DNA of 48,475 nucleotides from an uncultured Bacteroidales bacterium (GCA_900318245.1 ONJT01000016.1:1-48475), one strand, 5' to 3'. Positions 9,743 through 19,414 are shown, counted from the stretch's first letter. Notes: generated by a model from the sequence alone, not told the origin. Numbers and translations: made by a program.

Positions 9743-10581
9743 GTAAGATGCCGCTGCGCGTCCATTATGGATTCGCGGATTGGCTCTTGTTTCCGGTGAT
9801 GTACCACGTGGTGCGTTATCGGCGGAAGATGGTGGACAGGAATCTGGCTTTGGCCTTCCCGGAGAAGAGCGAGGCGGAGCGCCGGCATATCGCGCGGGCG
9901 TTTTATCACCAGTTCTGCGACACGATCGTGGAGACGATATACGGCTACAGGTGTTCGGACGAGGAGTTGCGCGAACGGGTGGTGTTTGACCACATGGACG
10001 AGGTGAACCGCTTGGTGGACGCCGCCGGAGGAGGGATCTTCATGCTGGCGCATTTCGGCAACTGGGAGTGGATGGCGAGTATCCAGCAGTGGTTGACAGA
10101 GGGCGTGAAGGAGTTGAATGTCTATCGGCAGTTGAAGAACAAAAGCATGGATCGGCTGATGTTAGCCCTCCGCGCGAAACGCGGCGGGGCATGCGTGGAG
10201 AAACAGCGGATCTTACGCGAGATGATTCGCTACCGAGCCGAGAAACAACCCGTGACGATTGGTCTATTGAGCGACCAGAAACCAAGGCCGGAAGTGACAC
10301 GCACGTGGGTGAACTTCTTGCACCAAGAGACGGGCTTTTTGGACGGCGGCGAGGTGCTCGGAAAGAAATTCGGCTACCCGGTGTTCTACCTCTACATCAC
10401 CCGCACAGAAAGGGGTTATTACCACGTCGATATGCGCACACTTGCGGCAAAGCCGCAACAGACGACAGAAGGCGAGATCACCAAGGCGTATGCGCATGTG
10501 CTGGAGCAGAACATACAAGCACAGCCGGCGTTGTGGCTGTGGACACATAATCGTTTCAAATATCGAAAGAATGAAATGTAG
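9715..10581 (+). CDS. LpxL/HtrB-family lysophospholipid acyltransferase
   Basis: A predicted membrane-associated late acyltransferase of lipid A assembly. The acyltransferase motif is HFGNWEW (HX4E type) near residue 110, with a later substrate-site motif LLSDQKPRP and NFLHQETGFLDGG. The N-terminus has a short hydrophobic segment. ATG 9715 is preferred over an upstream TTG. At 288 residues the length is normal for the family. The neighbours cdsA and a glycosyltransferase support an envelope role; the exact acyl acceptor cannot be read from sequence. The 3' end overlaps the next gene by 11 bp. Confidence 0.85.
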   Translation: MLLHCAALLSKMPLRVHYGFADWLLFPVMYHVVRYRRKMVDRNLALAFPEKSEAERRHIARAFYHQFCDTIVETIYGYRCSDEELRERVVFDHMDEVNRLVDAAGGGIFMLAHFGNWEWMASIQQWLTEGVKELNVYRQLKNKSMDRLMLALRAKRGGACVEKQRILREMIRYRAEKQPVTIGLLSDQKPRPEVTRTWVNFLHQETGFLDGGEVLGKKFGYPVFYLYITRTERGYYHVDMRTLAAKPQQTTEGEITKAYAHVLEQNIQAQPALWLWTHNRFKYRKNEM

Positions 10582-11455
10582 TGTTATCATATTAAACTGG
10601 AACGGGGCAGAAATGCTGAGAAGGTACCTGCCGTCGGTCGTTGCGCATACCAAAGGCACGGAAGTCATCGTAGCCGACAACGGCAGCACGGACAACAGTC
10701 TCGAGGTATTGGCGAAAGAGTTTCCGAAGGTCAAGACGATCGTGCTGGACAAGAACTACGGTTTTGCGGAGGGATATAACCGCGCGATCGCGCAGGTGGA
10801 CAGCGAGTACGTCGTGCTGCTGAACAGCGATGTGGAAGTGACGGAAGGTTGGTTAACTCCCCTACTCGCCTATCTGGATGCGCACTCGGATGTCGCGGCG
10901 GTTCAGCCGAAGGTGCGCAGTTGGCTCCGGCGCACGCATTTTGAGCACGCAGGTGCGGCCGGAGGGTATTTGAGTAAGTTCTACTTCCCCTACTGCCGCG
11001 GACGTATCTTATGGCATGTGGAGGAAGACAAAGGTCAATACGACACGGAGGCCGAGGTAGATTGGACGAGCGGCGCGTGTATGTGCGTGCGAACGAAGGT
11101 ATATAAGGAGTGCGGCGGCTTGGACGCGGCGTTCTTTGCGCATATGGAAGAGATCGACCTTTGCTGGCGGATGCGCAACGCAGGCTGGCGGTTGGTATGT
11201 CTGCATGAGAGCGTAGTGTATCACCTCGGCGGCGGTGCGTTGAGTTATGAGAGTCCGCGAAAGACCTACCTGAATCACCGCAACAACCTGCTGATGATAT
11301 ACAAAAACAAACAGCACGCGTGTGGTGTGCTGTTCGTTCGAGGGATTCTGGATTATGCCGCCGCTTGTTTCTATTTGCTGCAAGGTCGTTGGGGCGCTTT
11401 CAAGGCGGTGTTCCACGCTCGTAAAGACTATAGAAAAATGAGAAAGGCGTACTAA
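10571..11455 (+). CDS. Family 2 glycosyltransferase
   Basis: The 294-residue GT-A enzyme starts at ATG 10571, directly on the nucleotide-binding strand (CSVIILNWNGAEMLRRYLPS). It has ADNGSTDNSLEVL, a metal-binding DxD-like region (LLNSDVEV), the acceptor loop with WTSGACMCVRTKVYKECGGLD and the family motif EEIDLCWRMRNAGW. It closely resembles rhamnosyl/WcaA-type GT2 enzymes that build surface polysaccharide or O-antigen. The sugar is not predictable. It ends the cdsA unit, with its stop codon in the loop of a terminator. Confidence 0.9.
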   Translation: MKCSVIILNWNGAEMLRRYLPSVVAHTKGTEVIVADNGSTDNSLEVLAKEFPKVKTIVLDKNYGFAEGYNRAIAQVDSEYVVLLNSDVEVTEGWLTPLLAYLDAHSDVAAVQPKVRSWLRRTHFEHAGAAGGYLSKFYFPYCRGRILWHVEEDKGQYDTEAEVDWTSGACMCVRTKVYKECGGLDAAFFAHMEEIDLCWRMRNAGWRLVCLHESVVYHLGGGALSYESPRKTYLNHRNNLLMIYKNKQHACGVLFVRGILDYAAACFYLLQGRWGAFKAVFHARKDYRKMRKAY

Positions 11456-11469
11456 CCTTTCTCATTTTT
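11434..11469. terminator. Bidirectional terminator between convergent units
   Basis: A perfect 14-bp inverted repeat (11434-11447 with 11456-11469) with an 8-nt loop, A-run on the left and T-run on the right, can terminate transcription from both strands. The glycosyltransferase stop codon (11453-11455) lies in the loop, and the Wzi-like gene on the - strand ends 2 bp away. Confidence 0.9.
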
Positions 11470-11470
11470 T

Positions 11471-13345
11471 TTAGAATCCAAAACTTAGTCCGCAGGTGAA
11501 GGTGAATTTCTGTCCCTGCAGATAGACAGGAGTATATTTATTTAAGTAATACTCTTTGAGTTCATCACCCGCGAGGTTCATCGACGTACCATCCGCGTTC
11601 CATCCTCGGTCCTCCGACGGGATGCGCTCCGAGGTGGGCGCAAAGGCACGGACATTCGAGTACTCGAAGTCCACATGCGCGTAGCAGTTGTTGAAGACCT
11701 CATACACGGCGTGGAAACCGATCACATCACTCTTCCAGATCTTCTCGCTGAAGGGTTTCTGCGCAATGACCGGGTACGGATTTCCACCGGTAGAACCGAT
11801 ATATGCGCGGAAATAGTCGTACGCGCGATACTTCGTATCGCCGGTATAGTCCAACATGAGTCGCAAACTACGCGTCGGACGATAGGACAGTTGCACAAAG
11901 ATACTCTGCGCGTTATCGCCCATGTAATGGCCCATATTAAAGGAATTGGACGTATAGTCGAGTACCTTAATCGAGTGCGTGTAGCAAGCGATATACGAGC
12001 GCGTGAACTCTCCGCGGAGAGCGAGTCCTTTGACCGGCCAACCGCTCCAGTTAAATCCTACGAGATAAGAGATAGGGTTCTTCTCCTTATTCGAAGGGCT
12101 CAAACGGGCGAACTTAAACTCATCGAGGAAGAACGAACCGTAGAGACGGAGGTGATCCGTCGGGCGCACGGTGATAGTCGCAAAGACTTGCGAGTTCTGG
12201 TTCTCGGAGTGAAGCCCCTTCGTTAAGAGGTGGTCCAAAGACTTAAAGAACGCGATAGGAATGAAGTACGCCGCCTGCACATTACGCTCTGCGTAAACAA
12301 TCGAATTTCCAAAGCTGAATTGCACGTATTTGCAAGGCATGAACGTGAACATGTTCGCCGCCATAAACTTGTTGGCCGGGCGGTACTCGCGTTCCGTGAC
12401 GCCTTCGCTGACTTTCTCGACATAATAATAGGTCGAGTCAACCACATTCGAGGGCAACCACGCATGGAAATAGTCGAATTGGAACCATTTACAGGGCGTG
12501 AGTTGAAGCGTCACCATCGGGACAGCAGGATTGTGCGCCGAGAGGATGTTCGAGCAGTGCTGTGCGTCGCCCCAGGTGATGCGCTCGCGCTGCACACCGA
12601 TAGAACCCCACCAAGTGTAGAGGGAGATACCACCACGCGAGTCGGAGAAATCACCACCGTAATTGGCTTCTTTGTACTGCACACCGGGGATGTTATTCAG
12701 TGCCGGCGCACCGACCAAATAGGATAGTTCACCACTCCCTACTCGTGTCCATCCGAAATGGATTTTCGAATCCTTTTCTCCTTGTCCACCCCAACTGTTA
12801 TCGCGAATAGAACCCCAGATAGATAGGTGCTTGGCAATGTCCATCTGGATGTCGATACCAAACCAACGATGCTGGAGCAGTCCGTTTTTGTTGGCGTACA
12901 AGTCCATACCTAAGATCGGACGCACGCGCATCTTAAAGACTTTGTCTTTAGTCAAGATATGCAAGGACGGATCAGCCAACGAGAGGTTCGACACCGGCGT
13001 GATCCACTGCGTCACATGACGATGACCGTAACTGTAATACACCGGTAGGGTGTCGAGTTCCAAGGCATAGTCCTGCAGATAGAACTGCAAGTCATCGCGC
13101 TGACGCTTATTGAGCAGCGAGTCCTTACTCTGCGCCTCGACCAACAGCCGCGCGATGTAGTCCCGCGTATAGGGCTTGATGGCCGCATTGGAGCGGATGA
13201 TTCCGTCCGTCGTCAGTTCCTCGAGGAAATCATAGATTTCCGTGTACTCAATCGCCTGCGGGATACGCTGAGCGTATGCTTTTGGCAGAGCCAAAAACAT
13301 AAACACCAGCACAATAAGAACTATTTTACTTCTGGTAGCGCGCAT
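11471..13345 (-). CDS. Wzi-like outer membrane beta-barrel (capsule-assembly family)
   Basis: A secreted outer membrane protein of 624 residues. The signal peptide (IVLIVLVFMFLALPKAYAQ) is followed by an N-terminal helical region (about 30-95, IYDFLEELTTDGIIRSNAAIKPYTR) and then a long barrel with strands such as HRWFGIDIQMDIAKHL and LALRGEFTRSYIACYTH, ending FTFTCGLSFGF with a terminal Phe as expected for barrel assembly. The layout fits the capsule assembly Wzi family of Bacteroidota, but a role in capsule attachment is only inferred. ATG 13345 is chosen over TTG 13357. The gene overlaps the ompH stop by 20 bp and is last in its unit. Confidence 0.75.
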   Translation of the reverse strand: MRATRSKIVLIVLVFMFLALPKAYAQRIPQAIEYTEIYDFLEELTTDGIIRSNAAIKPYTRDYIARLLVEAQSKDSLLNKRQRDDLQFYLQDYALELDTLPVYYSYGHRHVTQWITPVSNLSLADPSLHILTKDKVFKMRVRPILGMDLYANKNGLLQHRWFGIDIQMDIAKHLSIWGSIRDNSWGGQGEKDSKIHFGWTRVGSGELSYLVGAPALNNIPGVQYKEANYGGDFSDSRGGISLYTWWGSIGVQRERITWGDAQHCSNILSAHNPAVPMVTLQLTPCKWFQFDYFHAWLPSNVVDSTYYYVEKVSEGVTEREYRPANKFMAANMFTFMPCKYVQFSFGNSIVYAERNVQAAYFIPIAFFKSLDHLLTKGLHSENQNSQVFATITVRPTDHLRLYGSFFLDEFKFARLSPSNKEKNPISYLVGFNWSGWPVKGLALRGEFTRSYIACYTHSIKVLDYTSNSFNMGHYMGDNAQSIFVQLSYRPTRSLRLMLDYTGDTKYRAYDYFRAYIGSTGGNPYPVIAQKPFSEKIWKSDVIGFHAVYEVFNNCYAHVDFEYSNVRAFAPTSERIPSEDRGWNADGTSMNLAGDELKEYYLNKYTPVYLQGQKFTFTCGLSFGF

Positions 13346-13952
13346 TGAGACCCTCAATTACTTCGTCGGTGATGTCATAACCAGCTACTTTATTCAGCAG
13401 TATAGCGTCGTTAAGGACGAGGTGGTAGCGACCATCCGCATTGAATTCACGCAGGTAGGTCTGGATGGAGTCTTGGAGTTGTTGCGTCAGCGCTGCCTGT
13501 TCGTCCATAAAGTCGGCACTGAGTTTCTGACGAAGGTTCTCCAGATCCTGCTGCTTGGCCATGAGTTGCTGCTCTTTCTTCTGTAAACGAGCCTGCTCGC
13601 TCTCTGCGCGCTCGCGGCTGAGGAACGCATTCGCTTCTACCTTGCGTTGGAAATCAATGACGTCTTTCTGGAAAGTCTCCATCTCTTTCTGCAGCGATTT
13701 CGCTTTGGTGTCGAGTTTTACGGTCGACTCCTCATAGCGAGCCATCAGTTTGTCCGAAGCCTCCTCGGCGAGAGTGTAGTGCTTGAGGATCGAATCCGTG
13801 TTGATGATAGCAATAGGCATCAGCTCTCCGCTCGCAGCAATCTCGTCATGGTTGACTTTTTTTGCGTGCGGATTAACCGTAAAGAAGAGTACGAACAGGG
13901 CAACAACAGCTGCTGCCAAAATCGATTCAATGATAATAGTGATTTTGTTCAT
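13326..13952 (-). CDS. OmpH/Skp-family periplasmic chaperone
   Basis: The 208-residue protein has an N-terminal hydrophobic segment (residues 5-27), a short strand (LMPIAIINTDSILKHY) and a long coiled coil (about 60-160) rich in Gln, Lys and Glu, ending in a small beta region (YHLVLNDAILLNKVAGYDITDEVI). This is the Skp layout: a trimer whose helical tentacles hold unfolded outer membrane proteins in the periplasm. A co-transcribed barrel gene downstream is a plausible client. The N-terminal segment may act as an anchor rather than a cleaved signal. Confidence 0.87.
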   Translation of the reverse strand: MNKITIIIESILAAAVVALFVLFFTVNPHAKKVNHDEIAASGELMPIAIINTDSILKHYTLAEEASDKLMARYEESTVKLDTKAKSLQKEMETFQKDVIDFQRKVEANAFLSRERAESEQARLQKKEQQLMAKQQDLENLRQKLSADFMDEQAALTQQLQDSIQTYLREFNADGRYHLVLNDAILLNKVAGYDITDEVIEGLNARYQK

Positions 13953-13957
13953 AAGTG

Positions 13958-14164
13958 TTATAATTTTTTAGTGTCTATTTGATGCTTTTTCTTGCGTCTT
14001 AGCTCTTTATCCTGCGCGGTCGAGCAATGAATATGGTCTTCGCGCATCCGCTCGTTCTCATGTATATGTTGCGAGCGAAAAGAGTGGTCACTACGAAAAA
14101 TCACCCCTATTGAGAGGAGGATTATCGCGACCGCGATCAGGGCTATGACGAGTATCATTTTCAT
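13958..14164 (-). CDS. Small single-pass membrane protein
   Basis: A 68-residue protein that starts at ATG 14164 (MKMILVIALIAVAIILLSIGVIF), with one strong membrane helix at the N-terminus, followed by a charged tail with a single Cys (HIHCSTAQDKELRRKKK). Small Bacteroidales membrane proteins with a similar CxxTQDKExRRKK-type tail exist, to my recollection, but have no function I know of. It is first in the unit with ompH (5 bp spacing) and has a recognisable promoter. The charged tail should face the cytoplasm or periplasm depending on orientation, which is not decidable here. Confidence 0.7.
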   Translation of the reverse strand: MKMILVIALIAVAIILLSIGVIFRSDHSFRSQHIHENERMREDHIHCSTAQDKELRRKKKHQIDTKKL

Positions 14165-14185
14165 TTTTGCGCACAAAAGAGCATG

Positions 14186-14193
14186 CAAAGGTA
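14186..14193 (-). promoter_or_regulatory. Promoter -7 box for the small membrane protein-ompH unit
   Basis: On the - strand TACCTTTG matches TAnnTTTG exactly, 22 bp before the ATG at 14164. Confidence 0.7.
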
Positions 14194-14201
14194 CGAAAAA
14201 T

Positions 14202-14229
14202 AGTGGAAAGTGGAAAATGAAAAGTGAAA
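14202..14229. repeat. Heptanucleotide tandem array, 4 units (AGTGGAA type)
   Basis: The units are AGTGGAA, AGTGGAA, AATGAAA and AGTGAAA, followed by AATTTTT. The array lies between the divergent promoters of the ompH unit and bactofilin, just upstream of the - strand -7 box. Unlike most arrays here it sits in a promoter gap rather than between a stop and a start. Confidence 0.7.
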
Positions 14230-14308
14230 AATTTTTCGTTTTTAGTGCCTTTTGTGCTTTTTTTACTAAAAAAGTGCGCGCGTACTTGCGTATGTGAAAT
14301 AGAATTTG

Positions 14309-14316
14309 TATCTTTG
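14309..14316 (+). promoter_or_regulatory. Promoter -7 box for bactofilin
   Basis: TATCTTTG matches TAnnTTTG, and CTTGCGTATG (14285-14294) stands at the -33 position. The same -33 decamer occurs at the WYL promoter. This probably drives the long + strand run that follows. Confidence 0.7.
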
Positions 14317-14356
14317 CACGCTAATTTTGTGAAATACATTAAAAAATTGAGATATT

Positions 14357-14725
14357 ATGGCTAATGAGAAACAACAGAGCGGATTAATGTTCAATGCGTT
14401 AACCGCAGGCAGTAAGATTGTAGGTACCATCACGGCAGACAGCGATTTTCGCATCGACGGTCTGATTGAAGGTGATTTGAATTGTAGCGGCAAGGTCGTC
14501 ATTGGTGAGGCCGGTCGCGTCAAAGGCACGATCGTATGCCAAAACGCAGAGATCTTAGGTTTGTTAGACGGTAAGATCAATTGTCACCAGCAGTTGTCGC
14601 TGCGCACCAGTGGTAAGATCCACGGCGAAGTACAGACTAAGACCTTGATCGTTGAACCGGGCGCATTGTTCAATGGTTCTTGCGCTATGGGTAGCACCGA
14701 GGCTCCGAAAGCTCCGGCGAAGTAA
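14357..14725 (+). CDS. Bactofilin (polymer-forming cytoskeletal protein)
   Basis: A 122-residue protein of the bactofilin family, which forms nucleotide-free filaments through a right-handed beta-helix core. The core (about 15-105) shows regularly spaced glycine turns: GTITADSDFRIDGLIEGDLN, GKVVIGEAGRVKGTIVC, EILGLLDGKINC, TSGKIHGEVQTKTLIVEPGA. Short unstructured ends (MANEKQQSG and STEAPKAPAK) are typical. Bactofilins help place cell wall or envelope machinery; the specific role here is unknown. It is the first gene of the 25-kb + strand run. Confidence 0.93.
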   Translation: MANEKQQSGLMFNALTAGSKIVGTITADSDFRIDGLIEGDLNCSGKVVIGEAGRVKGTIVCQNAEILGLLDGKINCHQQLSLRTSGKIHGEVQTKTLIVEPGALFNGSCAMGSTEAPKAPAK

Positions 14726-14762
14726 TTCCGAGTATTCCGAATCATCAGAATAATCTAAGTTT

Positions 14763-16028
14763 ATGAGAATCAAACCTTTTAAGGGTATTCGGCCGCCGAA
14801 GGACTTGGTAGAACAAGTCAGCAGCCGTCCGTACGATGTATTGAATTCGGAAGAGGCACGCAAAGAGGCGGCCGGCAACCCGAAGAGTCTGTATCATATC
14901 ATCAAGCCGGAGATCAATTTTGAGCCTATGCTTGATGAACACGATCCGCGTGTGTATGAGGCAGCAGCCCTACAATTTGCCGAGTTCAAGGCAGAAGGAT
15001 GGTTGGTGCAGGATCAGGAAGAGCGGTATTACGTCTATGCCCAGACAATCTTGGCCGATAATCCGCTGTCAGGAGGCAAAGAGAAGACGCAATACGGATT
15101 GGTGGTCGGTGCATGGGTGGATGACTATTTGGAGGGACGCATCAAGAAGCATGAGTTGACGCGTCGCGACAAAGAGGAAGACCGCATGAAGCATGTACGT
15201 GTGTTGAACGCGAACATGGAGCCGGTTTTCTTTGCGTACCCGCACCGAGACGATCTGGATGGTCTCATTGCGCGCGTATGCGCCGGCAAGCCCGAGTACG
15301 ACTTTGTGGCTGCGCCGGAAGGATTTAGACATACCTTCTGGGTGATTGACGACCAAGCGACGATCGATCAGATCACCAAGATCTTTGCTCAGATTCCTGC
15401 GATGTACATCGCGGATGGTCACCACAGAAGTGCAGCCGCAGCAGGCGTCGGCGCAGAGAAGCAAAAAGCAACCGGCGACAAAGAGGCGGAGTTTAATTTC
15501 TTCCTTGCGGTGTGCTTCCCGGACAACCAACTCAATATTATCGACTATAACCGTGTAGTGAAAGACCTGAACGGGCTGAGCAGCGAGGCATTCTTGGAGA
15601 AAGTAGCCGAGGATTTCGAGATAGAAGACAAAGGCACGGAGATCTATAAGCCGCAGCGCTTGCATAATTTCAGCCTCTACCTGGACGGACACTGGTATTC
15701 GTTGACGGCCAAAGAAGGAAGATACAACGATGCAGACCCGATTGGCGTCTTGGATGTCACCATCTCGAGTAACTTGATCTTGGATAAGATCTTAGGTATT
15801 AAAGACCTACGGTCGGACAAACGTATTGATTTCGTAGGTGGTATCCGCGGACTCGGTGAGTTAAAGCGCAGAGTGGATAGCGGCGAAATGAAAGTGGCGC
15901 TGGCACTCTACCCTGTTACCATGCAGCAGATCATTGACATCGCAGACAGCGGAAACATCATGCCGCCGAAAACCACATGGTTCGAGCCAAAACTGAGAAG
16001 TGGATTAGTCATTCACGAACTAGGATGA
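14763..16028 (+). CDS. DUF1015-family protein
   Basis: The 421-residue cytoplasmic protein begins MRIKPFKGIRPPKDLVEQV, the usual opening of DUF1015. It carries RPYDVLNSEEARKEAAGNPKSLYHI, the conserved MYIADGHHRSAAA motif near residue 220 and FVGGIRGLGELKRRVDSG near the C-terminus. The biochemical function is not known to me. In other Bacteroidales it is often beside serine biosynthesis genes, but none is present here. Its stop codon lies inside a decamer array that also supplies the next start. Confidence 0.92.
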   Translation: MRIKPFKGIRPPKDLVEQVSSRPYDVLNSEEARKEAAGNPKSLYHIIKPEINFEPMLDEHDPRVYEAAALQFAEFKAEGWLVQDQEERYYVYAQTILADNPLSGGKEKTQYGLVVGAWVDDYLEGRIKKHELTRRDKEEDRMKHVRVLNANMEPVFFAYPHRDDLDGLIARVCAGKPEYDFVAAPEGFRHTFWVIDDQATIDQITKIFAQIPAMYIADGHHRSAAAAGVGAEKQKATGDKEAEFNFFLAVCFPDNQLNIIDYNRVVKDLNGLSSEAFLEKVAEDFEIEDKGTEIYKPQRLHNFSLYLDGHWYSLTAKEGRYNDADPIGVLDVTISSNLILDKILGIKDLRSDKRIDFVGGIRGLGELKRRVDSGEMKVALALYPVTMQQIIDIADSGNIMPPKTTWFEPKLRSGLVIHELG

Positions 16029-16049
16029 CCTAGGAAGACCTAGGTAGAC
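16020..16049 (+). repeat. Decanucleotide tandem array bridging stop and start
   Basis: Three 10-mers (CTAGGATGAC, CTAGGAAGAC, CTAGGTAGAC) are followed by a partial unit CTATG. The DUF1015 stop TGA (16026-16028) is in unit 1 and the porE ATG (16052-16054) is formed by the partial fourth unit. Confidence 0.85.
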
Positions 16050-16051
16050 CT

Positions 16052-18100
16052 ATGAGAAAGCAAATCATCTACATACTATTAGCGGCGTTGTTGATGAGCA
16101 GTTGCTCTATTCAGCAGCGCGTGAAGCGGGCGGATAAGAAATTCGCTATCGGTGAGTATTACAATGCGGCGGACCTGTATAAGCAGTGTTACAGCCGATT
16201 GAATACCAAAACCGATCGCGAGTTGAAGGGCTATGTGGCTTTCAAGCAGGGCGAGTGTTATCGCATCTTGAACAATCCCCGTGCGGTCAATTGTTACAAC
16301 AACGCTTTGCGTTGCAAATACCAGTTGCGCGACTCTACTGTCTTCCTGAACGCCGGCTTGGCGCTACAGTACCAAGGTAAGTATAAAGACGCAGCCAAGA
16401 GCTACGATCTCTACTTGCAGTCCCACCCGGATAACTACGTTGCGCGGGCGGGCAAGTACGCATGCAGCAAGATCGACGAATGGAAGAAAGACGGTTCGAG
16501 ATACAAAGCGAGCGAAGCGAAGGAGTTTAACCAAAAGCGCACCGGCAACTTCTCGCCGATGTTTATCGGCAATCAGACGGATGCGATCATGTTCACCAGC
16601 AACCGGCAGGAGAAGCAGACAGGCACGAAGAAGTTAAAACGACCAAGTAATGTAACGGGTCAACAACTCTTCCAACTATACCAGACGCGTAAGAACGCCG
16701 CCGGTGAATGGGGCGAGATCTCGTTGGCGGAAGGACTGTATGGTTCTCCGGAGAGCGAGCAACAGAACGACTCCACCAAACAGGCCGGGAATGCCGAGAT
16801 CGGGGTGTGCAGTTTTACCAAAGACGGCCGCACGATGTATTTCACCTATTCGAAACCTATCAACGGTAAAGACTTAGGTGCTAAGATCTATCGCAGCGAG
16901 CGCGCGAGTGGTGAATGGAGTGAACCGCAAGAAGTGAAGTTGTTTGCCGACAGTTCTATCACGGTGGGTCATCCGGCATTGAATGCCACCGCCGACACAC
17001 TCTATTTCGTAAGCGACGCACCGGGTGGTGAAGGAGGTAAAGATATATGGATGGCAGAGTTGGACGGCGACCAATGGGTCAATGTACAGCCCTTAGGGGC
17101 AGGCATCAACACCGCGGCCGATGAAATGTTTCCGTACGTACACGAAGACGGCTCGTTGTATTTTGCTTCGAACGGTCATCCGGGCTACGGCGGCTTGGAT
17201 ATCTTCAAGGCCTATAGAGACACGACGCGCACAGACACGACGATCTGGGTGCTCTATAACATGGGTCCGACCTTCAATGGTATCGGTGATGATTTCGGCA
17301 TCACTTTTGCGGGAAACAGCCAAGACGGATTCTTCTCGTCCAACAGAGGCGACAAGAAAGGCTTTGATAAGATATACCGCTTCTGGTTGCCGGAAATGGA
17401 GTTTATCGCGGAAGGAACGGTGAATGATGAGTTAGGCAATCCTATCTCGGATGCCAAGTTACGCTTGGTAGGCAGCGACGGAACGATCAGTAAGGTGAGT
17501 GCCCGCCGAGACGGAACCTATAAGATCAAACTCAAGAAGGACGTCAAATACGTCATGTTGGCGACAGCACGCGGATTCCTAAACGCCAAGCAACAATGGA
17601 ACACCTTGGACTTAAAGGACAGTAAGACCTATACGATGGATTTTGCGTTGAGTCCTATCTCGCGACCGGTAAAGATGGAGAATATCTTCTATGAATTCGG
17701 CCGCTGGGAATTGACCAAAGCTTCGGAGACGGAGTTAGACCGTCTGGTGAAGTTGCTCAACGACAACCCTAATATCACCATTGAACTCTCTGCGCACACT
17801 GACTTGAAAGGTAATGACGAGTTTAATAACGAGTTGTCCCAGAAGCGTGCACAGAGCTGTTGCGACTACCTCATCGCGCGCGGCATCGAGAAAGAGCGCC
17901 TCACGCCGGTGGGATACGGAGAGAGCAAACCGGTGATGGTAGACAAAGCGCTGAATAAGCAGTATCCGTGGCTCCCGGTCGATCAAGCGCTGGACGAAGC
18001 GTATATCCTGACGCTGCCGGCGGACAAACAGGAGATATGTAACCAAATCAACCGTCGTACAGAGTTTAAGGTGATCAAGACGACGTATAATTTGTATTAA
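16052..18100 (+). CDS. porE: PorE-like lipoprotein of type IX secretion (TPR, propeller, CRD, OmpA)
   Basis: The 682-residue lipoprotein has a signal ending LLMSSC. The domain order is: TPR-like helices about 25-150 ([36 protein letters not shown]); a PD40/WD40-like propeller about 165-465 ([54 protein letters not shown]); a carboxypeptidase-regulatory-like domain about 468-545; and an OmpA peptidoglycan-binding domain about 560-675 ([36 protein letters not shown]). This four-domain order and length match PorE of Porphyromonas gingivalis, thought to anchor the secretion complex to peptidoglycan. Confidence 0.87.
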   Translation: MRKQIIYILLAALLMSSCSIQQRVKRADKKFAIGEYYNAADLYKQCYSRLNTKTDRELKGYVAFKQGECYRILNNPRAVNCYNNALRCKYQLRDSTVFLNAGLALQYQGKYKDAAKSYDLYLQSHPDNYVARAGKYACSKIDEWKKDGSRYKASEAKEFNQKRTGNFSPMFIGNQTDAIMFTSNRQEKQTGTKKLKRPSNVTGQQLFQLYQTRKNAAGEWGEISLAEGLYGSPESEQQNDSTKQAGNAEIGVCSFTKDGRTMYFTYSKPINGKDLGAKIYRSERASGEWSEPQEVKLFADSSITVGHPALNATADTLYFVSDAPGGEGGKDIWMAELDGDQWVNVQPLGAGINTAADEMFPYVHEDGSLYFASNGHPGYGGLDIFKAYRDTTRTDTTIWVLYNMGPTFNGIGDDFGITFAGNSQDGFFSSNRGDKKGFDKIYRFWLPEMEFIAEGTVNDELGNPISDAKLRLVGSDGTISKVSARRDGTYKIKLKKDVKYVMLATARGFLNAKQQWNTLDLKDSKTYTMDFALSPISRPVKMENIFYEFGRWELTKASETELDRLVKLLNDNPNITIELSAHTDLKGNDEFNNELSQKRAQSCCDYLIARGIEKERLTPVGYGESKPVMVDKALNKQYPWLPVDQALDEAYILTLPADKQEICNQINRRTEFKVIKTTYNLY

Positions 18101-18134
18101 CCGGAGAGCCTCCGGAGGCAAACAACATAGCATA

Positions 18135-18929
18135 ATGAAACAGTATTTAGACTTATGTAAGCGCGTACTGGAAGAAGGTACGGTGAAGCATGATAGAACC
18201 GGCACGGGAACAATCTCTGTGTTCGGTCATCAGATGCGTTTTAAGATGGAGGACGGTTTTCCGCTGTTGACCACCAAGAAGTTGCACCTCAAGTCCATCA
18301 TTTACGAGCTCTTGTGGTTCTTGCAGGGCGACACGAACGTGAAGTACTTGCAGGAGCACGGGGTGCGTATCTGGAACGAATGGGCGGATGAGAACGGCGA
18401 TTTGGGTCCGGTGTATGGTCACCAGTGGCGCAGTTGGCCCGACTATAACGGTGGCACAATAGACCAAATCGCGAATATCGTGGAAATGATCAAAAAGAAT
18501 CCCGACAGCCGCCGTATGATGGTAAGCGCATGGAATGTGGCGGAAGTGGAGAAAATGGCGCTACCGCCGTGTCACTGTCTGTTCCAGTTCTATGTAGCGG
18601 ATGGGAAGTTGAGTTTGCAACTCTACCAACGCAGCGCCGATATTTTCCTGGGTGTGCCGTTTAATATCGCGAGCTACGCTCTACTCCTTCAGATGATGGC
18701 GCAGGTGACGGGGCTCCAATGCGGCGATTTCGTGCACACACTCGGCGATGCGCATATCTATCTGAACCACCTGGAGCAGGTGAAGTTACAGTTGACGCGC
18801 GAGCCGCGACCGCTGCCAAAAATGATTATTAACCCTGAGGTCAAAGACCTGTTTGGTTTCCAATTCGAAGACTTCCAATTGGAAGGGTACGATCCCCATC
18901 CTCACATCACAGGAGTTGTAAGCGTATGA
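18135..18929 (+). CDS. thyA: Thymidylate synthase
   Basis: It converts dUMP to dTMP with methylenetetrahydrofolate, yielding dihydrofolate. The 264 residues match the standard bacterial enzyme. Visible motifs are the N-terminal [17 protein letters not shown], the active-site [14 protein letters not shown] (catalytic Cys after PP), [20 protein letters not shown] for dUMP binding and the C-terminal [13 protein letters not shown]. The next gene, dihydrofolate reductase, overlaps by 4 bp and recycles its product. A small GC hairpin (CCGGAG/CTCCGG, 18101-18115) lies between porE and this gene. Confidence 0.97.
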   Translation: MKQYLDLCKRVLEEGTVKHDRTGTGTISVFGHQMRFKMEDGFPLLTTKKLHLKSIIYELLWFLQGDTNVKYLQEHGVRIWNEWADENGDLGPVYGHQWRSWPDYNGGTIDQIANIVEMIKKNPDSRRMMVSAWNVAEVEKMALPPCHCLFQFYVADGKLSLQLYQRSADIFLGVPFNIASYALLLQMMAQVTGLQCGDFVHTLGDAHIYLNHLEQVKLQLTREPRPLPKMIINPEVKDLFGFQFEDFQLEGYDPHPHITGVVSV

Positions 18930-19414
18930 TTTCTATTATAGTAGCTATCGCAGAGAATTATGCGATCGGCAAGAAAGGTGACCTGCTGTGCCACATGCCG
19001 GCGGACTTGAAGCATTTCAAAGAGATCACCAGCGGACATACCGTTATGATGGGTGAGCGAACGTTTCTGTCGCTGCCTAAACACCCGCTGCCAAATCGGC
19101 GGAATATCGTCTTGACCGACGTCAAGGGAAAGACTTTCGAAGGCGCAGAGACAGTGTATTCATTGGATGAAATGGAGCAAGCCGTTCATGGTGAAGAAGA
19201 GGCCTTCGTCATTGGCGGCGGTATGGTGTACCGGCAAATGATGGAGCGCGCGGACAAACTCTATATTACGCATATTCATCATTCTTGGGAAGACGCCGAT
19301 ACCTTCTTCCCGGAGATTGACCCGAAAATTTGGAAACAGCTAAGCGCAGAGCGCCACAACGCTGATGATAAGAACCCCTACGATTATACATTCGCAGAGT
19401 ATGGTAGACGATAA
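18926..19414 (+). CDS. folA: Dihydrofolate reductase
   Basis: It reduces dihydrofolate to tetrahydrofolate with NADPH. The 162-residue protein starts [35 protein letters not shown], with the usual catalytic acidic residue in the PADLKHFK helix. It has [25 protein letters not shown] for cofactor binding and [14 protein letters not shown] as the GG motif. It forms the usual pair with thyA, overlapping it by ATGA. The 3' end overlaps the ettA start by 14 bp. Confidence 0.96.
   Translation: MISIIVAIAENYAIGKKGDLLCHMPADLKHFKEITSGHTVMMGERTFLSLPKHPLPNRRNIVLTDVKGKTFEGAETVYSLDEMEQAVHGEEEAFVIGGGMVYRQMMERADKLYITHIHHSWEDADTFFPEIDPKIWKQLSAERHNADDKNPYDYTFAEYGRR

Noticed and set aside
18101-18115. Hairpin CCGGAG/CTCCGG between porE and thyA
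   Set aside because: Short stem without a T-run, so not a terminator; it may only expose or hide the GGAGG ribosome site, which is speculative.
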